Positions 18,198 to 29,013 of a stretch of 64,000 nucleotides of DNA are shown here, piece by piece. Source of the stretch: Acinetobacter sp. ANC 4648. GTDB taxonomy: Bacteria; Pseudomonadota; Gammaproteobacteria; Pseudomonadales; Moraxellaceae. The first letter of the stretch is position 1. Each line of letters begins with the position of its first letter. The position numbers and the translations under genes are program-made. The stretch spans positions 104,244 to 168,243 of the forward strand of contig NZ_NEGI01000008.1 in assembly GCF_002135345.1 (NCBI RefSeq), read 5' to 3'. Below the pieces are notes generated by a model that saw only the letters and a list, made by a program, of their open reading frames with translations, searched no databases and was not told the DNA's origin.

Positions 18198-18869
18198 TTT
18201 AAACCCTATAAAACCATAATAATTCAAAACTTGAGCAAAAGTTGCCACAGATTTAAAACCTACTTGTTTATATATATCTTGCATCTGTACTACATCAATT
18301 AAGAAAAAGTCTTGTGCTAAACGATCCAGCATAGCTTGGCTTTGTGCCTCACTTAACCCTATGGTTTGTACCAACAGTTTGAGCGTAATCCATTGCTGAT
18401 CATGCTCAATTTTCATTAAGTCATAACTTAGACATAAACCATCTTTTTTCAGGGATTCTGCAATATCTTGAAAATAGTTTTGTTTAAATTCAAGTGGAAC
18501 AAAATGTGAGACTAGAATAGAAAGTGCAGCATCAAATTGTTGATTCAAAGAATTTAAAATTGAAGTATCAGCATGAAAAAAATTCATCCGATCTATAAGC
18601 CCCAACTGTTCAAGATGATATTTGGCCTGATTTAACATATTCAGTGCCGGATCAATCGCCGTAAATGTCCACTGTGGGAATTGCTCAGCTAAATATTGCA
18701 GCTCATAACCTGTACCACAACCCACCACTAAAATATGCGCTTGTTCAGAGAGATAGGTTTTAAGAATGGCATGAACTTGTAAATGGATGAGTTCATACCC
18801 TGGGATCAATTTTCGAATATGCACATCATAACCATCAACGACTTTGGGGTGATTAAAATCTTTTGACAT
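18192..18869 (-). CDS. SAM-dependent class I methyltransferase
   Basis: A 225-residue cytoplasmic protein with a Rossmann-type methyltransferase core. Motif I reads LVVGCGTGYELQYLA near residues 60-75. The acidic residue of motif II is in FTAIDPALNML, and motif III in NFFHADTSIL. The later LSILVSHFVPLEF strand is motif IV. The substrate cannot be deduced; the fold resembles UbiE/CmoA-like small-molecule methyltransferases. It is convergent with plsB and has no obvious partner. GGTAA lies before the ATG. Confidence 0.85.
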   Translation of the reverse strand: MSKDFNHPKVVDGYDVHIRKLIPGYELIHLQVHAILKTYLSEQAHILVVGCGTGYELQYLAEQFPQWTFTAIDPALNMLNQAKYHLEQLGLIDRMNFFHADTSILNSLNQQFDAALSILVSHFVPLEFKQNYFQDIAESLKKDGLCLSYDLMKIEHDQQWITLKLLVQTIGLSEAQSQAMLDRLAQDFFLIDVVQMQDIYKQVGFKSVATFAQVLNYYGFIGFKA

Positions 18870-19039
18870 ATCAATTACCCTTTTATATACCTTCTATGAA
18901 TGTTCTATTTAGTTATATAGCTCATTATAATTCTGATTAAAAGAATACCTTATTGATCTCTATTTATAAGCCATAAAGTTCAATAAGGCACATCTATCAA
19001 AATTTATCTTATACCAAGTAAATATAGTGATTTACTCGT

Positions 19040-20728
19040 TTAAGCAATTTCCAATAAATTTAATTCATTCCGCATAAATTCCTGTAGTTTGAACTTTTGT
19101 GCTTTTCCTGATGCTGTCATGGGGAATTCATGAAAGAAACGTACATAACGTGGTACTTTATTGTGTGAAATATGCTCTTTACAGTATTGACGGATAGATT
19201 CTTCGGTAGCCTGATGCTGTTCATGTAAAATGATACATGCACATAGTTCTTCACCATAACGTGGATCAGGTAAGCCAATCACTTGTACATCGCTGACATC
19301 TGGATGTGAATATAAGAAGTCTTCAATTTCTTTTGGAAATAGGTTTTCGCCACCACGAATCACGACATCTTTAATACGGCCTTTGATTTTAACAAAACCC
19401 TCATCATCCATTTCAGCAATATCACCTGTATGCATCCATTTTGCAATATCAATAACTTCTTTGGTTTTTGCTTCATCTTCCCAATAGCCTAACATTACTG
19501 AATAGCCACGTACGCACAATTCACCTAGTTTGCCACGTGGGACTATTTTACCTTGTTCATCGATAATTTTTACTTCTAAATGCGGATGTACACGTCCGAC
19601 CGTTCCAACGCGACATTCAATTGGGTCTGTTGTTGAACTTTGTGCACTAACTGGTGCAGTTTCCGTCATTCCATAGCAAATGGTAATTTCATCCATATGC
19701 ATACGGTCAATCACACGCTGCATAATTTCACGAGGACAAGGACTTCCCGCCATAATTCCTGTACGTAAACTGCTTAAATCAAATTGATCAAACTTTTCAT
19801 GTTCCAACATAGCAATAAACATGGTGGGTACACCATAAGCTGCAGTGCATTTTTCTTGTTCTATTGCTTTTAAACTATCTAAAGGATTGAATACAGCCGA
19901 AGGATAGACCATGGTTGAACCATGGGTAATACAGGCTAAATTCCCCATCACCATACCAAAACAATGAAATAATGGCACTGAAATACACACTCGATCTTGT
20001 GGGGTTAAATGAATGCCTTCACCAACAAAATAGCCATTATTTAAAAGATTATTGTGGGTCAACATTGTGCCTTTCGGATTGCCCGTGGTTCCAGAAGTAA
20101 ATTGAATATTAATCGTTTCATCAAACTGTAATTCACAGGCAATGGTTTTTAATTGTTCTAACTCTTCTGCCGTTGGTGCTTGTATGAGATCTGCAAAGCG
20201 ATGCATTCCTGCTTGATGTACATCATCAATTTTTATCACATGTTTTAGATGCGGTACTTTTTCCGAATCTAAAATATGATTTATTGTAGAGGCTAATTCT
20301 GGCGCGATTTGCATTAACACGTCTTGGTAATCTGAAGTTTTAAATTTTGATGCAATCACTAGGCCCTTACATGAGACCTTGTTTAAGACATATTCAAGTT
20401 CATTTTTTTTGTACGCTGGATTCAAATTCACCAAAATAATGCCCGCTTTAAAAGCAGCAAATTGAGCAATCGTCCATTCCACACAGTTAGGTGACCAAAT
20501 AGCTAAACGATCCGTTTTTTCTAAACCTAAACGTAGCAAACTACAAGCAAAAGCATCTACTTTTGCTTGTAGTTCCCGATAAGTTAGTCGCACATTTTGA
20601 TGTACGCTAATCACTGCATCATGCTCAGCATATTGCTGGCATGCTTCATCAAACTTATCACCTATTGTCATACCAATTAGAGGGGTTTGACTTGTTCCAC
20701 AGGCATAACTTAACCGTAATTGCGACAT
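19040..20728 (-). CDS. Acyl-CoA synthetase (AMP-binding), leucine/isovalerate cluster
   Basis: A 562-residue acyl-adenylate-forming ligase. The P-loop-like motif FTSGTTGNPKGTMLTH, the YGMTETAP motif and the GRIKDVVIRGGENLFPKEIE hinge are all intact. The catalytic lysine lies near the end in TASGKAQKFKL. It sits directly downstream of the TetR regulator and divergent from isovaleryl-CoA dehydrogenase. It probably activates isovalerate or a related short/medium-chain acid for the pathway. Substrate choice is inferred from context. Confidence 0.88.
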   Translation of the reverse strand: MSQLRLSYACGTSQTPLIGMTIGDKFDEACQQYAEHDAVISVHQNVRLTYRELQAKVDAFACSLLRLGLEKTDRLAIWSPNCVEWTIAQFAAFKAGIILVNLNPAYKKNELEYVLNKVSCKGLVIASKFKTSDYQDVLMQIAPELASTINHILDSEKVPHLKHVIKIDDVHQAGMHRFADLIQAPTAEELEQLKTIACELQFDETINIQFTSGTTGNPKGTMLTHNNLLNNGYFVGEGIHLTPQDRVCISVPLFHCFGMVMGNLACITHGSTMVYPSAVFNPLDSLKAIEQEKCTAAYGVPTMFIAMLEHEKFDQFDLSSLRTGIMAGSPCPREIMQRVIDRMHMDEITICYGMTETAPVSAQSSTTDPIECRVGTVGRVHPHLEVKIIDEQGKIVPRGKLGELCVRGYSVMLGYWEDEAKTKEVIDIAKWMHTGDIAEMDDEGFVKIKGRIKDVVIRGGENLFPKEIEDFLYSHPDVSDVQVIGLPDPRYGEELCACIILHEQHQATEESIRQYCKEHISHNKVPRYVRFFHEFPMTASGKAQKFKLQEFMRNELNLLEIA

Positions 20729-20836
20729 TGAATCATACTCCTTGATTCTTTTTAATTCTGATTTTAACGTTTAATTTAATTGTTTTTACCGCGACTATTT
20801 TAGCCAGATTTTGTATATTTTATTACCAATAGACCG

Positions 20837-21463
20837 TTATATTCCCTCCAGCCGTTTTACTGCGTTGACACAAAAATCAGCAATTTGTTTAACAAAATAG
20901 GCTTTATATGACTCATCAAATATTACATTTAGAGATGGATTTAAAGGCTCAACCACCGCAAATGTCATGGCACCAACAACGCACAATGCAGCGGTATTTA
21001 AATCTTCAAAACTAAACTCACCTGTTGTTTTTCCTGTGGCAAGAATTTCTGTCATGCTTTGTTTAATAAGTTGTTTGCTATGAAACCGTTCGTGTTCGAG
21101 TTCAGGCCCAACGGGTTCAAACATGAGTGAATATGCCAGTTGTGAACTATTCATTGCGCGCCGTACAAACGTGGTTACTGCTTTATGTAATTTTTGTGTT
21201 GGATTTAATTGCCCTTGAGCGATGTGATTCAAAATCACAACTTCAAAGGTAATGGCATCATTCAACACTTCAATCAACACCTGATTTTTGTTGTCAAAAT
21301 AACGATAAACTAGACCACTCGAAACACCTGCTCGGTCTGCAATGGCTTGTATTTGTGCATCTTTAAAACCACCCTGTGCAATAAGTTCACGAGCAGATTG
21401 TAAAATCATTTTACGATTTTTCTCCATTCGTTCTTGCATCAGAGAGGATCGTTTATAGCTCAT
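20837..21463 (-). CDS. TetR-family regulator of the leucine/isovalerate cluster
   Basis: A 208-residue repressor with an N-terminal helix-turn-helix (AQIQAIADRAGVSSGLVYRY followed by FDNKNQVLIEVL) and a ligand-binding helical C-terminus. It is transcribed away from ivd and toward the acyl-CoA synthetase, with about 146 bases between the divergent starts. That position suggests it controls both transcripts, probably in response to an acyl-CoA intermediate. The effector cannot be read from sequence. Confidence 0.88.
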   Translation of the reverse strand: MSYKRSSLMQERMEKNRKMILQSARELIAQGGFKDAQIQAIADRAGVSSGLVYRYFDNKNQVLIEVLNDAITFEVVILNHIAQGQLNPTQKLHKAVTTFVRRAMNSSQLAYSLMFEPVGPELEHERFHSKQLIKQSMTEILATGKTTGEFSFEDLNTAALCVVGAMTFAVVEPLNPSLNVIFDESYKAYFVKQIADFCVNAVKRLEGI

Positions 21464-21507
21464 ATTTTATATTCTCAAATAATTAAAATGAATTGTAAAT
21501 CATTTTT

Positions 21508-21559
21508 TGAATTTGTATTCACTTTTGTGAAAAAAAATTGTATGTTAGTGCTCAAGCAC
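21508..21559. promoter_or_regulatory. Candidate TetR operators between tetR and ivd
   Basis: Two dyads lie in the divergent promoter region: TGAATTTGTATTCA (21508-21521) and GTGCTCAAGCAC (about 21548-21559). Either could be bound by the adjacent TetR protein. The assignment is inferred from symmetry and place only. Confidence 0.4.
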
Positions 21560-21609
21560 AATAAAAATGCTTTTGGAATAACAAATATAACCAACAGGAT
21601 GACAGGAAA

Positions 21610-22785
21610 ATGCACCTACAAAGTATCGATTTTGGTCTAGATGAGACGTTAATTGCACTCCGTGATTCAATTGCTGCATTTTGTGCAAAGGAAATTGCAC
21701 CAATTGCAAAGCAAGTCGATCAAGAGAATTTGTTCCCACATCATTTATGGAAGAAATTCGGTGATATGGGCTTATTGGGCTTAACCGTGAGTGAAGAATA
21801 TGGTGGAACCAATTTAGGCTATTTAGCACATATCATTGCTTTGCAGGAAATTTCTAGAGCATCAGCCTCTATTGGCTTATCTTATGGTGCACATTCTAAT
21901 CTCTGTGTTAATCAAATTAACCGTAACGGAAGTGAGGAGCAAAAGCAGCGTTTCCTTCCAAAATTATTATCAGGCGATTTTATTGGCGCTTTAGCCATGT
22001 CAGAACCGAATGCGGGTTCAGATGTAGTCAGTATGAAATTAAAAGCTGATGAGAAAGACGATCACTTTATCTTAAATGGTTCCAAAATGTGGATCACTAA
22101 TGGTGGTGATGCGGATGTTTTAGTAGTTTATGCCAAAACCGATCTGAATGCTGGTGCCAAAGGTATGACGGCATTCATCATCAAAAAAGACATGAAAGGC
22201 TTTAGTCATGGGACCCACTTAGACAAACTCGGTATGCGTGGTTCAAATACCTATCCCCTGTTCTTTGATAATGTTGAGGTACCGAAAGAAAATGTCTTAG
22301 GTGGTGTGGGTAACGGTACTAAGGTACTTATGAGTGGTTTGGATTATGAACGTGCCGTACTCAGTGCGGGTCCACTTGGTATTATGGATGCTTGCTTAGA
22401 TGTGGTTATTCCTTATATTCACGATCGTAAACAGTTTGGTCAAGCTTTAGGTGAATTCCAATTAATGCAAGGTAAAATTGCCGATATGTATTCTACTTGG
22501 CTGGCTTGTAAAGCATTGGTTTATGCCGTTGGTGCTGCATGTGATAAAGCAGATCAGCATAATCGTAGTCTACGTAAAGATGCTGCAAGTGCCATTTTAT
22601 ATGCTGCTGAAAAAGCAACATGGATGGCGGGAGAAGCCATTCAAACCCTAGGTGGTAATGGGTATATCAATGACTATGACACAGGTCGTCTATGGCGTGA
22701 TGCAAAACTTTATGAAATTGGTGCAGGTACGTCTGAAATTCGCCGTATGTTAATTGGTCGTGAATTATTTAATGAAACCAAATAA
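21610..22785 (+). CDS. ivd: Isovaleryl-CoA dehydrogenase
   Basis: FAD enzyme that oxidises isovaleryl-CoA to 3-methylcrotonyl-CoA, the third step of leucine breakdown. The 391 residues match the family. It carries the acyl-CoA dehydrogenase signatures [13 protein letters not shown] and [20 protein letters not shown]. The catalytic glutamate is in [20 protein letters not shown], the helix position specific for isovaleryl-CoA dehydrogenases rather than the C-terminal position of most relatives. ACAGGA precedes the ATG. It heads the plus-strand operon. Confidence 0.94.
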   Translation: MHLQSIDFGLDETLIALRDSIAAFCAKEIAPIAKQVDQENLFPHHLWKKFGDMGLLGLTVSEEYGGTNLGYLAHIIALQEISRASASIGLSYGAHSNLCVNQINRNGSEEQKQRFLPKLLSGDFIGALAMSEPNAGSDVVSMKLKADEKDDHFILNGSKMWITNGGDADVLVVYAKTDLNAGAKGMTAFIIKKDMKGFSHGTHLDKLGMRGSNTYPLFFDNVEVPKENVLGGVGNGTKVLMSGLDYERAVLSAGPLGIMDACLDVVIPYIHDRKQFGQALGEFQLMQGKIADMYSTWLACKALVYAVGAACDKADQHNRSLRKDAASAILYAAEKATWMAGEAIQTLGGNGYINDYDTGRLWRDAKLYEIGAGTSEIRRMLIGRELFNETK

Positions 22786-22861
22786 TTAGCCGAATTTTTT
22801 ATACCACAATAAAGATGAGTGTCGAAGTCGAAGATAGCAGTCCAATACAAGGATGTTCTGA

Positions 22862-24463
22862 ATGAATCAATTACATAGTAAAATTAATATTCGCAGTGAT
22901 GATTTTAAAAATAACCAAGCAGCAATGCAAAACTTGGTTAATGATTTAAAACTGATGACTGCAAATATTGCACTTGGTGGTGGTGAAAAGGCTCGTGAAA
23001 AACATTTAGCACGTGGCAAACTTTTACCACGTGAACGTATTGATCAATTAATTGACACAGGCACTGCATTTCTAGAGATTGGCCAAATTGCGGCTTATAA
23101 AGTCTATGCAGATGATGTACCTGCTGCAGGTGTAATTGCTGGCGTCGGTCAAGTACAAGGTGTGACCTGTATGATTGTAGCCAATGATGCAACAGTTAAA
23201 GGGGGAACTTATTATCCATTGACCGTTAAAAAGCATTTACGAGCACAAGAAATTGCAGAACAAAATCATTTACCATGTATTTATTTGGTCGACTCAGGTG
23301 GCGCGTTCTTGCCCATGCAAGATGAAGTCTTTCCAGACCGAGATCATTTTGGTCGTATTTTTTATAACCAAGCTCGGATGTCGAGCATGGGAATTGCCCA
23401 AATTGCCGTCGTGATGGGAAGTTGTACTGCAGGTGGTGCTTATGTTCCCGCCATGTCTGATGAAACGGTCATTGTCCGAAATCAAGGGACTATTTTCCTT
23501 GGAGGCCCGCCGTTGGTGAAAGCGGCAACAGGTGAAGTGGTTTCGTCTGAAGACTTAGGTGGCGGTGATGTGCATACTCGCCTATCTGGCGTTGCTGATC
23601 ACTTGGCTGTGAATGATGAACATGCCATTTTAATCGCTCGTAATATTGTTAAAAATTTGAATAAAAAACCAAATCAGCCTTGTAATGAAGTTGAGTCCCC
23701 ATTATTCGATGCGAAAGAGCTATATGGCATTATACCAAGTGATGCACGGCAACCTTTTGATATTCGTGAAGTCATTGCTCGTATTGTAGATGGTTCACGT
23801 TTAGATGAATTTAAAGCCCGTTTTGGTACGACTTTAATTACTGGCTTTGCATCGATCTATGGTATGCCAGTCGGCATTATTGCCAATAATGGCATTCTAT
23901 TCTCAGAGTCTGCACAGAAAGGTGCACATTTCATTGAATTATGTACGCAACGGAATATTCCTTTATTGTTCTTACAAAATATTACGGGTTTTATGGTTGG
24001 TCGTCAGTATGAAAATGAAGGTATTGCCAAGAATGGTGCAAAATTGGTAATGGCTGTTGCGACCGCCAATGTTCCAAAAATCACCATGGTCATTGGCGGA
24101 TCATTTGGTGCAGGGAATTACGGTATGTGTGGACGTGCCTACTCCCCTCGTTTCCTGTGGACTTGGCCAAATTCGCGTATTTCAGTGATGGGTGGTGAAC
24201 AAGCCGCCAGTGTACTGTCCACCTTAAAACGTGACCAAGTTGAAAGCCGAGGGGCTGAATGGTCTGCACATGATGAAGATCAATTTAAACAGCCTATTCG
24301 TGATCAATACGAACTCCAAGGGCATCCATATTATGCTTCTGCACGCTTGTGGGATGATGGTGTTATTGATCCTGCACAATCACGTCATGTTTTAGGCTTA
24401 AGCTTAGCTGCGGCAATGAATGCACCAATTGTTCCAACTAAATTTGGCATATTTCGCATGTAA
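22862..24463 (+). CDS. mccB: Methylcrotonyl-CoA carboxylase beta (carboxyltransferase) subunit
   Basis: Transfers carboxyl from biotin to 3-methylcrotonyl-CoA, giving 3-methylglutaconyl-CoA. The 533 residues contain the two crotonase-like carboxyltransferase halves: the acyl-CoA site around [15 protein letters not shown] and the biotin site around [20 protein letters not shown] and [16 protein letters not shown]. These are typical of MCC rather than propionyl-CoA carboxylase. AAGGATG lies before the ATG. It is followed by the hydratase after ten bases and by the biotin subunit mccA further on. Confidence 0.94.
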   Translation: MNQLHSKINIRSDDFKNNQAAMQNLVNDLKLMTANIALGGGEKAREKHLARGKLLPRERIDQLIDTGTAFLEIGQIAAYKVYADDVPAAGVIAGVGQVQGVTCMIVANDATVKGGTYYPLTVKKHLRAQEIAEQNHLPCIYLVDSGGAFLPMQDEVFPDRDHFGRIFYNQARMSSMGIAQIAVVMGSCTAGGAYVPAMSDETVIVRNQGTIFLGGPPLVKAATGEVVSSEDLGGGDVHTRLSGVADHLAVNDEHAILIARNIVKNLNKKPNQPCNEVESPLFDAKELYGIIPSDARQPFDIREVIARIVDGSRLDEFKARFGTTLITGFASIYGMPVGIIANNGILFSESAQKGAHFIELCTQRNIPLLFLQNITGFMVGRQYENEGIAKNGAKLVMAVATANVPKITMVIGGSFGAGNYGMCGRAYSPRFLWTWPNSRISVMGGEQAASVLSTLKRDQVESRGAEWSAHDEDQFKQPIRDQYELQGHPYYASARLWDDGVIDPAQSRHVLGLSLAAAMNAPIVPTKFGIFRM

Positions 24464-24473
24464 GAGGTATGAA

Positions 24474-25268
24474 ATGGATTTTCAATTTTTACAACTAGAA
24501 CAAAAGCAACAAGTTGCAACTGTTTGGCTAAATCGTGCTGAATTATATAATGCCTTTAATACTCAAGTCATTGAAGAGTTACATCAATGTTTTCAACATT
24601 TAAATACACGCGAAGATATCCGTGTAGTGATACTTGCAGGCCGTGGTAAAAGTTTTTCCGCAGGTGCAGATCTAAATTGGATGAAGCTTGCTGGACAAGC
24701 CTCGATCGCAGAAAATGAAGCTGATGCTTTAAAACTGGCAAAAATGTTACAAAGCTTAGCAAGTTTAAAACAACCAACCATTGCACGTGTACAAGGTATA
24801 GCCTTTGGTGGTGGGATGGGTTTAGCGTCAGCATGTGATATTTGTGTAGCAAGTACCGATGCTAAATTTGCAACCTCGGAAGTACGTTTAGGTCTAGCGC
24901 CATCGACCATTAGTCCATATGTAATTCGTGCCATTGGTGCACGTCAGGCCTCACGTTATTTCTTAACCGCAGAACGCATATCAGCCGATAAAGCACAAGC
25001 CATTGGTTTAGTTCATGAAATTGCAACTCCTGAACAGCTTGATCAAAAAGTAGATGAAATTATTCAAGCTTTATTACTGGGTGGCCCTGAAGCTCAAGCA
25101 GCATCAAAACAACTGATTAAAATGGTCAATCAATCCGTATTAACTGAAGAATTACTAATTCAAACTGCAAAACACATCGCACATGTCCGTCAAGGAACCG
25201 AGGCGAAAAATGGCTTAACAGCTTTTTTAGAGAAGCAAAGCCCAGCATGGATTAAAACAGTAGAATAA
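24474..25268 (+). CDS. Methylglutaconyl-CoA hydratase (enoyl-CoA hydratase family)
   Basis: A 264-residue crotonase-fold enzyme. The ATG at 24474 is chosen because AAGAGG sits six bases upstream; the frame is open 18 codons earlier, inside the end of mccB. The oxyanion-hole motifs are GKSFSAGADLNWMK and RVQGIAFGGGMGLASACDIC. Its place between the two MCC subunits points to hydration of 3-methylglutaconyl-CoA to HMG-CoA, the role of liuC-type genes. Function among crotonases is inferred from context. Confidence 0.9.
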   Translation: MDFQFLQLEQKQQVATVWLNRAELYNAFNTQVIEELHQCFQHLNTREDIRVVILAGRGKSFSAGADLNWMKLAGQASIAENEADALKLAKMLQSLASLKQPTIARVQGIAFGGGMGLASACDICVASTDAKFATSEVRLGLAPSTISPYVIRAIGARQASRYFLTAERISADKAQAIGLVHEIATPEQLDQKVDEIIQALLLGGPEAQAASKQLIKMVNQSVLTEELLIQTAKHIAHVRQGTEAKNGLTAFLEKQSPAWIKTVE

Positions 25269-25285
25269 CGATAAGGAATTAGACA

Positions 25286-27280
25286 ATGTTTGAAAAGATT
25301 TTAATTGCCAACCGAGGTGAAATTGCTTGTCGCGTAATTCGTACTGCCAAAAAACTGGGCATTGCCACAGTTGCTATTTATTCTGATGCAGATGCAAATT
25401 CACAGCACGTCAAACAAGCGGATGAAGCCATTTATATTGGTGAATCCCCAGCATCACAAAGTTATTTACAGATAGACCGTATTATTCAAGCGGCGCTAGA
25501 TACGGGCGCACAAGCAATTCATCCTGGTTATGGTTTTTTGTCTGAAAATGATCAATTTGCCTTGGCCTGTCAAAAAAACAATATTATCTTTATTGGCCCT
25601 CCTGTAGCTGCCATTCTAGCAATGGGATTAAAAGCGACATCTAAAGCATTGATGGAAAAAGCCGGTGTACCACTCACTCCTGGTTATCATGGTAATAATC
25701 AAGATGCTAATTTTTTAAAACAACAAGCGGATGCTATTGGCTATCCTGTTCTAATTAAAGCCAGTGCTGGTGGTGGTGGTAAAGGCATGCGCTTGGTTGA
25801 ATGTGAAATTGAATTTTTAACTGCGCTTTCTTCATGTAAAAATGAAGCCAAATCAAGTTTTGGTAATGATGAAGTTTTAATTGAACGCTATGTTATCAAC
25901 CCCCGGCATATTGAAGTGCAAGTCTTTGGTGATACGCACGGCAATTATGTGCATTTATTTGAGCGTGATTGTTCAGTACAACGCCGTCATCAGAAAGTAC
26001 TCGAAGAAGCGCCAGCTCCGCTTATGTTAGAAGCCAAATTGGCTGCTATGCGTCAAGCAGCGCTTGATGCTGCTCGTGCGGTTGATTATGTTGGTGCGGG
26101 TACAGTTGAATTTATTGTAGAGCAAGATGGGACTGCTTATTTCATGGAAATGAATACCCGTCTGCAAGTTGAACATCCAGTGACTGAAATGATTACTGGA
26201 CAAGACTTGGTTGAATGGCAACTGCGGGTTGCATTTGGTGAGCCATTACCGAAGTTACAACATGAATTACATATTCATGGACATGCGATTGAAGCACGCA
26301 TTTATGCTGAGGAACCAGAAAAAGGCTTTATCCCTGCGATTGGTCAAATCAGTTATTTACACTACCCTACGCAAAATCAAAATGTCCGTGTTGACAGTGG
26401 GATCGTTCAAGGCGATGAAATTAGCACTTATTATGACCCGATGATAGCTAAACTCATTGTTTGGGGTGAAAATCGTGAAGCGGCATTAGTACAAATGCAC
26501 CATGCACTTGAACACTTCCATGTCGAAGGTGTTGGTAATAACATTGCCTTTCTAGATCGTATTATTCGCTGTGATTCATTTCAAAATGCTCAATTGGATA
26601 CTAATCTCATCCAACGTGAAGAAGAATTTTTATTTAAAAATACTCAAAAGGCTAATACGAATTTAATTCTTTCTGCAGCATTAACTGAACTACTTCTGCG
26701 TTTTAACAAAAATAAAATAGCGAATAATCCAGTGTGGCAAGCTGAAGCATTATGGCGATTGAATATTCAAACCCACTATCCAATTAAATTTATACTTGAT
26801 CATCAAGATATTCAGATTAATTTTAGTCCCAACGGCAATTCTTTTATCGCTGGATATCAAGGACAACAATATTCAATTTCAGGCCAGTTATTTGATAAAA
26901 ATACGGTTCAAATTGAAATTTCAGGGACAAAGCAAAAACTCACTTTTAGCCAGAGTGAGAATGCTCTTACATTATTTTCCAATGCTCAAAATTTTAAATT
27001 TGAATATGTTCATGCAAATTTCAAAACAGATGAGGCTGACGTAAATGAAAGTAATTTAAAAGCACCTATGCCCGGTGTAATTACTAAAATACTGATTTCT
27101 GCTCATGAAAAAGTAAAAAAAGATGATGTTTTACTTACGCTTGAAGCAATGAAGATGGAGTACTCCATACGAGCACCACGTGATGGCTTTATTACGTCAT
27201 CTTATTTTCAAGTGGGTGATCAAGTGAAGGCTGGTGATGAATTAGTGGAATTTCAAGCATTAACGGAAGAAATTGCATGA
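25286..27280 (+). CDS. mccA: Methylcrotonyl-CoA carboxylase alpha (biotin) subunit
   Basis: A 664-residue biotin carboxylase fused to a biotin carrier domain. The N-terminal ATP-grasp part shows KILIANRGEIACRVIRTAKK, the glycine-rich KASAGGGGKGMRLV and the MNTRLQVEHPVTEMITG catalytic motif. The biotinyl lysine is Lys623 in EAMKMEYS. It partners MccB. The stop overlaps the HMG-CoA lyase start (ATGA), indicating translational coupling. No defects are seen. Confidence 0.95.
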   Translation: MFEKILIANRGEIACRVIRTAKKLGIATVAIYSDADANSQHVKQADEAIYIGESPASQSYLQIDRIIQAALDTGAQAIHPGYGFLSENDQFALACQKNNIIFIGPPVAAILAMGLKATSKALMEKAGVPLTPGYHGNNQDANFLKQQADAIGYPVLIKASAGGGGKGMRLVECEIEFLTALSSCKNEAKSSFGNDEVLIERYVINPRHIEVQVFGDTHGNYVHLFERDCSVQRRHQKVLEEAPAPLMLEAKLAAMRQAALDAARAVDYVGAGTVEFIVEQDGTAYFMEMNTRLQVEHPVTEMITGQDLVEWQLRVAFGEPLPKLQHELHIHGHAIEARIYAEEPEKGFIPAIGQISYLHYPTQNQNVRVDSGIVQGDEISTYYDPMIAKLIVWGENREAALVQMHHALEHFHVEGVGNNIAFLDRIIRCDSFQNAQLDTNLIQREEEFLFKNTQKANTNLILSAALTELLLRFNKNKIANNPVWQAEALWRLNIQTHYPIKFILDHQDIQINFSPNGNSFIAGYQGQQYSISGQLFDKNTVQIEISGTKQKLTFSQSENALTLFSNAQNFKFEYVHANFKTDEADVNESNLKAPMPGVITKILISAHEKVKKDDVLLTLEAMKMEYSIRAPRDGFITSSYFQVGDQVKAGDELVEFQALTEEIA

Positions 27281-28179
27281 GTGAATTTGTCAAAATTGTT
27301 GAAGTTGGGCCACGAGATGGTCTACAAAATGAAAAGATCCCTTTAAGTTTAGAACAGCGTAAAACACTTATTCTAGATTTAATGCGCACAGGATTAAAAA
27401 GTATTGAAGTGGGCTCTTGTGTTTCAGCTAAATGGGTTCCACAAATGGCACAGAGCGATGAACTCTATGCGCAACTACCTAAAGATCAAACTATTGAACT
27501 AAGTTTACTCACTCCTAACATAATAGGTTTTGAATCAGCGCTCGCCGTTGGCTGTAAAGAGGTTGCTGTTTTTACAGCAGCTTCTGAAAGCTTTACGCGT
27601 AAGAATATCAACTGTTCAATTGATGAAAGTTTTGAAAAGTTTTCCGATATCATCGCTGCTGCTCAAGCCCATGATGTTAAAGTACGTGGTTATGTATCTT
27701 GTATTGTGGATTGTCCTTATGAAGGTGCAATTGATCCACAACAAGTAGCTAAAGTCAGCAAACGATTATATGACATGGGTTGTTATGAGGTTTCTTTGGG
27801 TGAAACGCTTGGTACTGCAACACCTGATCGAGTTAAAAAAGTTTGGAATGCGTGTTTAGCAGAATTAGATAGTAAGGTACTTGCTGGACATTTTCATAAT
27901 ACCTATGGCATGGCAATTGCTAATATTTATCAATCATTAGAACAAGGCATTCGTGTATTTGATTCATCTATTGCTGGACTCGGCGGTTGTCCATATGCCA
28001 AAGGTGCTTCAGGCAATGTCTCCACGGAAGATTTATATTATCTACTGTCTAACATGGGCTTTGAAACAGGAGTCGATTTAGATGCTCTTATGCAAGCTAG
28101 CCGTCATATTAACCAAGTTTTGAATCGTCAAAATTCATCCAATTATACCAATGCTTACTGGCAAACCCAATCGGCTTAA
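27277..28179 (+). CDS. Hydroxymethylglutaryl-CoA lyase
   Basis: A TIM-barrel lyase of 300 residues that splits HMG-CoA into acetoacetate and acetyl-CoA, the last step of leucine degradation. Signatures are EVGPRDGLQNE at the N-terminus (metal aspartate and catalytic arginine), AGHFHNTYGMA (metal histidines) and the catalytic-cysteine loop GLGGCPYAKGASGNVSTED. The start overlaps the mccA stop by four bases. The acetoacetate produced is the substrate of the CoA transferase encoded next. Confidence 0.94.
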   Translation: MSEFVKIVEVGPRDGLQNEKIPLSLEQRKTLILDLMRTGLKSIEVGSCVSAKWVPQMAQSDELYAQLPKDQTIELSLLTPNIIGFESALAVGCKEVAVFTAASESFTRKNINCSIDESFEKFSDIIAAAQAHDVKVRGYVSCIVDCPYEGAIDPQQVAKVSKRLYDMGCYEVSLGETLGTATPDRVKKVWNACLAELDSKVLAGHFHNTYGMAIANIYQSLEQGIRVFDSSIAGLGGCPYAKGASGNVSTEDLYYLLSNMGFETGVDLDALMQASRHINQVLNRQNSSNYTNAYWQTQSA

Positions 28180-28304
28180 TGGTAGATCATAGATCTTGAG
28201 ATTACTTGACAGATAAAACACTTTTCAAGTAATTTCGAAATCAGCTGAAGAATACAGCACACGATAAACACAAAATATTTAATATAAAAACATGGAGGTC
28301 TAAA

Positions 28305-29009
28305 ATGCCAAATAAGGTTTATGAGAGTGCGCAAGCTGCATTAAAAGATATTGTCAAAGATGGGCAAACACTTGCTGTTGGTGGATTTGGCTTATGTGGA
28401 ATTCCAGAACAGTTGATTACTGCATTAAAAAATACTGGGGTAAAAAATTTAACCTGCATTTCAAATAATGCTGGGGTTGATGGTTTAGGTTTAGGCCAAT
28501 TACTAGCTACGAAACAAATCAAAAAAATGATTTCATCTTATGTCGGTGAAAATAAAGAATTTGAACGCCAATATTTAAGTGGTGAACTTGAAGTTGAACT
28601 CACTCCACAAGGTACTTTAGCTGAAAAATTACGTTCTGGCGGTGCAGGTATCCCCGCTTTTTACACCCAAGCTGGGGTAGGAACACTGATTGCTGAAGGT
28701 AAAGAGGTTCGTATATTTCATGGCAAAGAATACATTTTAGAAGAAACCTTAATTTCAGATATTTCATTGGTAAAAGCTTACAAGGCCGATAAAGCTGGTA
28801 ATTTAATTTTTAGAAAAACTGCCCGTAATTTTAATCCCGATTGTGCAATGGCTGGTCGAATTAGCATTGCTGAAGTCGAGCATTTGGTCGAAATTGGTGA
28901 ATTAGAACCCAATGATATTCACTTATCAGGCATCTATATTGATCGTATTGTTCTCAATTCAAATCCGGAAAAACATATTGAACATATGACACTGAAAACA
29001 GAGGGATAA
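28305..29009 (+). CDS. 3-oxoacid CoA-transferase subunit A
   Basis: A 234-residue alpha subunit of a class I CoA transferase (SCOT type). It has the CoA-binding motif [14 protein letters not shown] near residues 26-40 and the [12 protein letters not shown] segment. A strong GGAGG lies seven bases before the ATG. With subunit B it moves CoA from succinyl-CoA to acetoacetate. A 125-base gap separates it from the lyase gene, so it may have its own promoter. Confidence 0.92.
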   Translation: MPNKVYESAQAALKDIVKDGQTLAVGGFGLCGIPEQLITALKNTGVKNLTCISNNAGVDGLGLGQLLATKQIKKMISSYVGENKEFERQYLSGELEVELTPQGTLAEKLRSGGAGIPAFYTQAGVGTLIAEGKEVRIFHGKEYILEETLISDISLVKAYKADKAGNLIFRKTARNFNPDCAMAGRISIAEVEHLVEIGELEPNDIHLSGIYIDRIVLNSNPEKHIEHMTLKTEG

Positions 29010-29013
29010 AGTC

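Noticed and set aside
27510..27535. TAACATAA as a XerD half site
   Set aside because: It lies inside the HMG-CoA lyase gene and has no XerC half; chance match.
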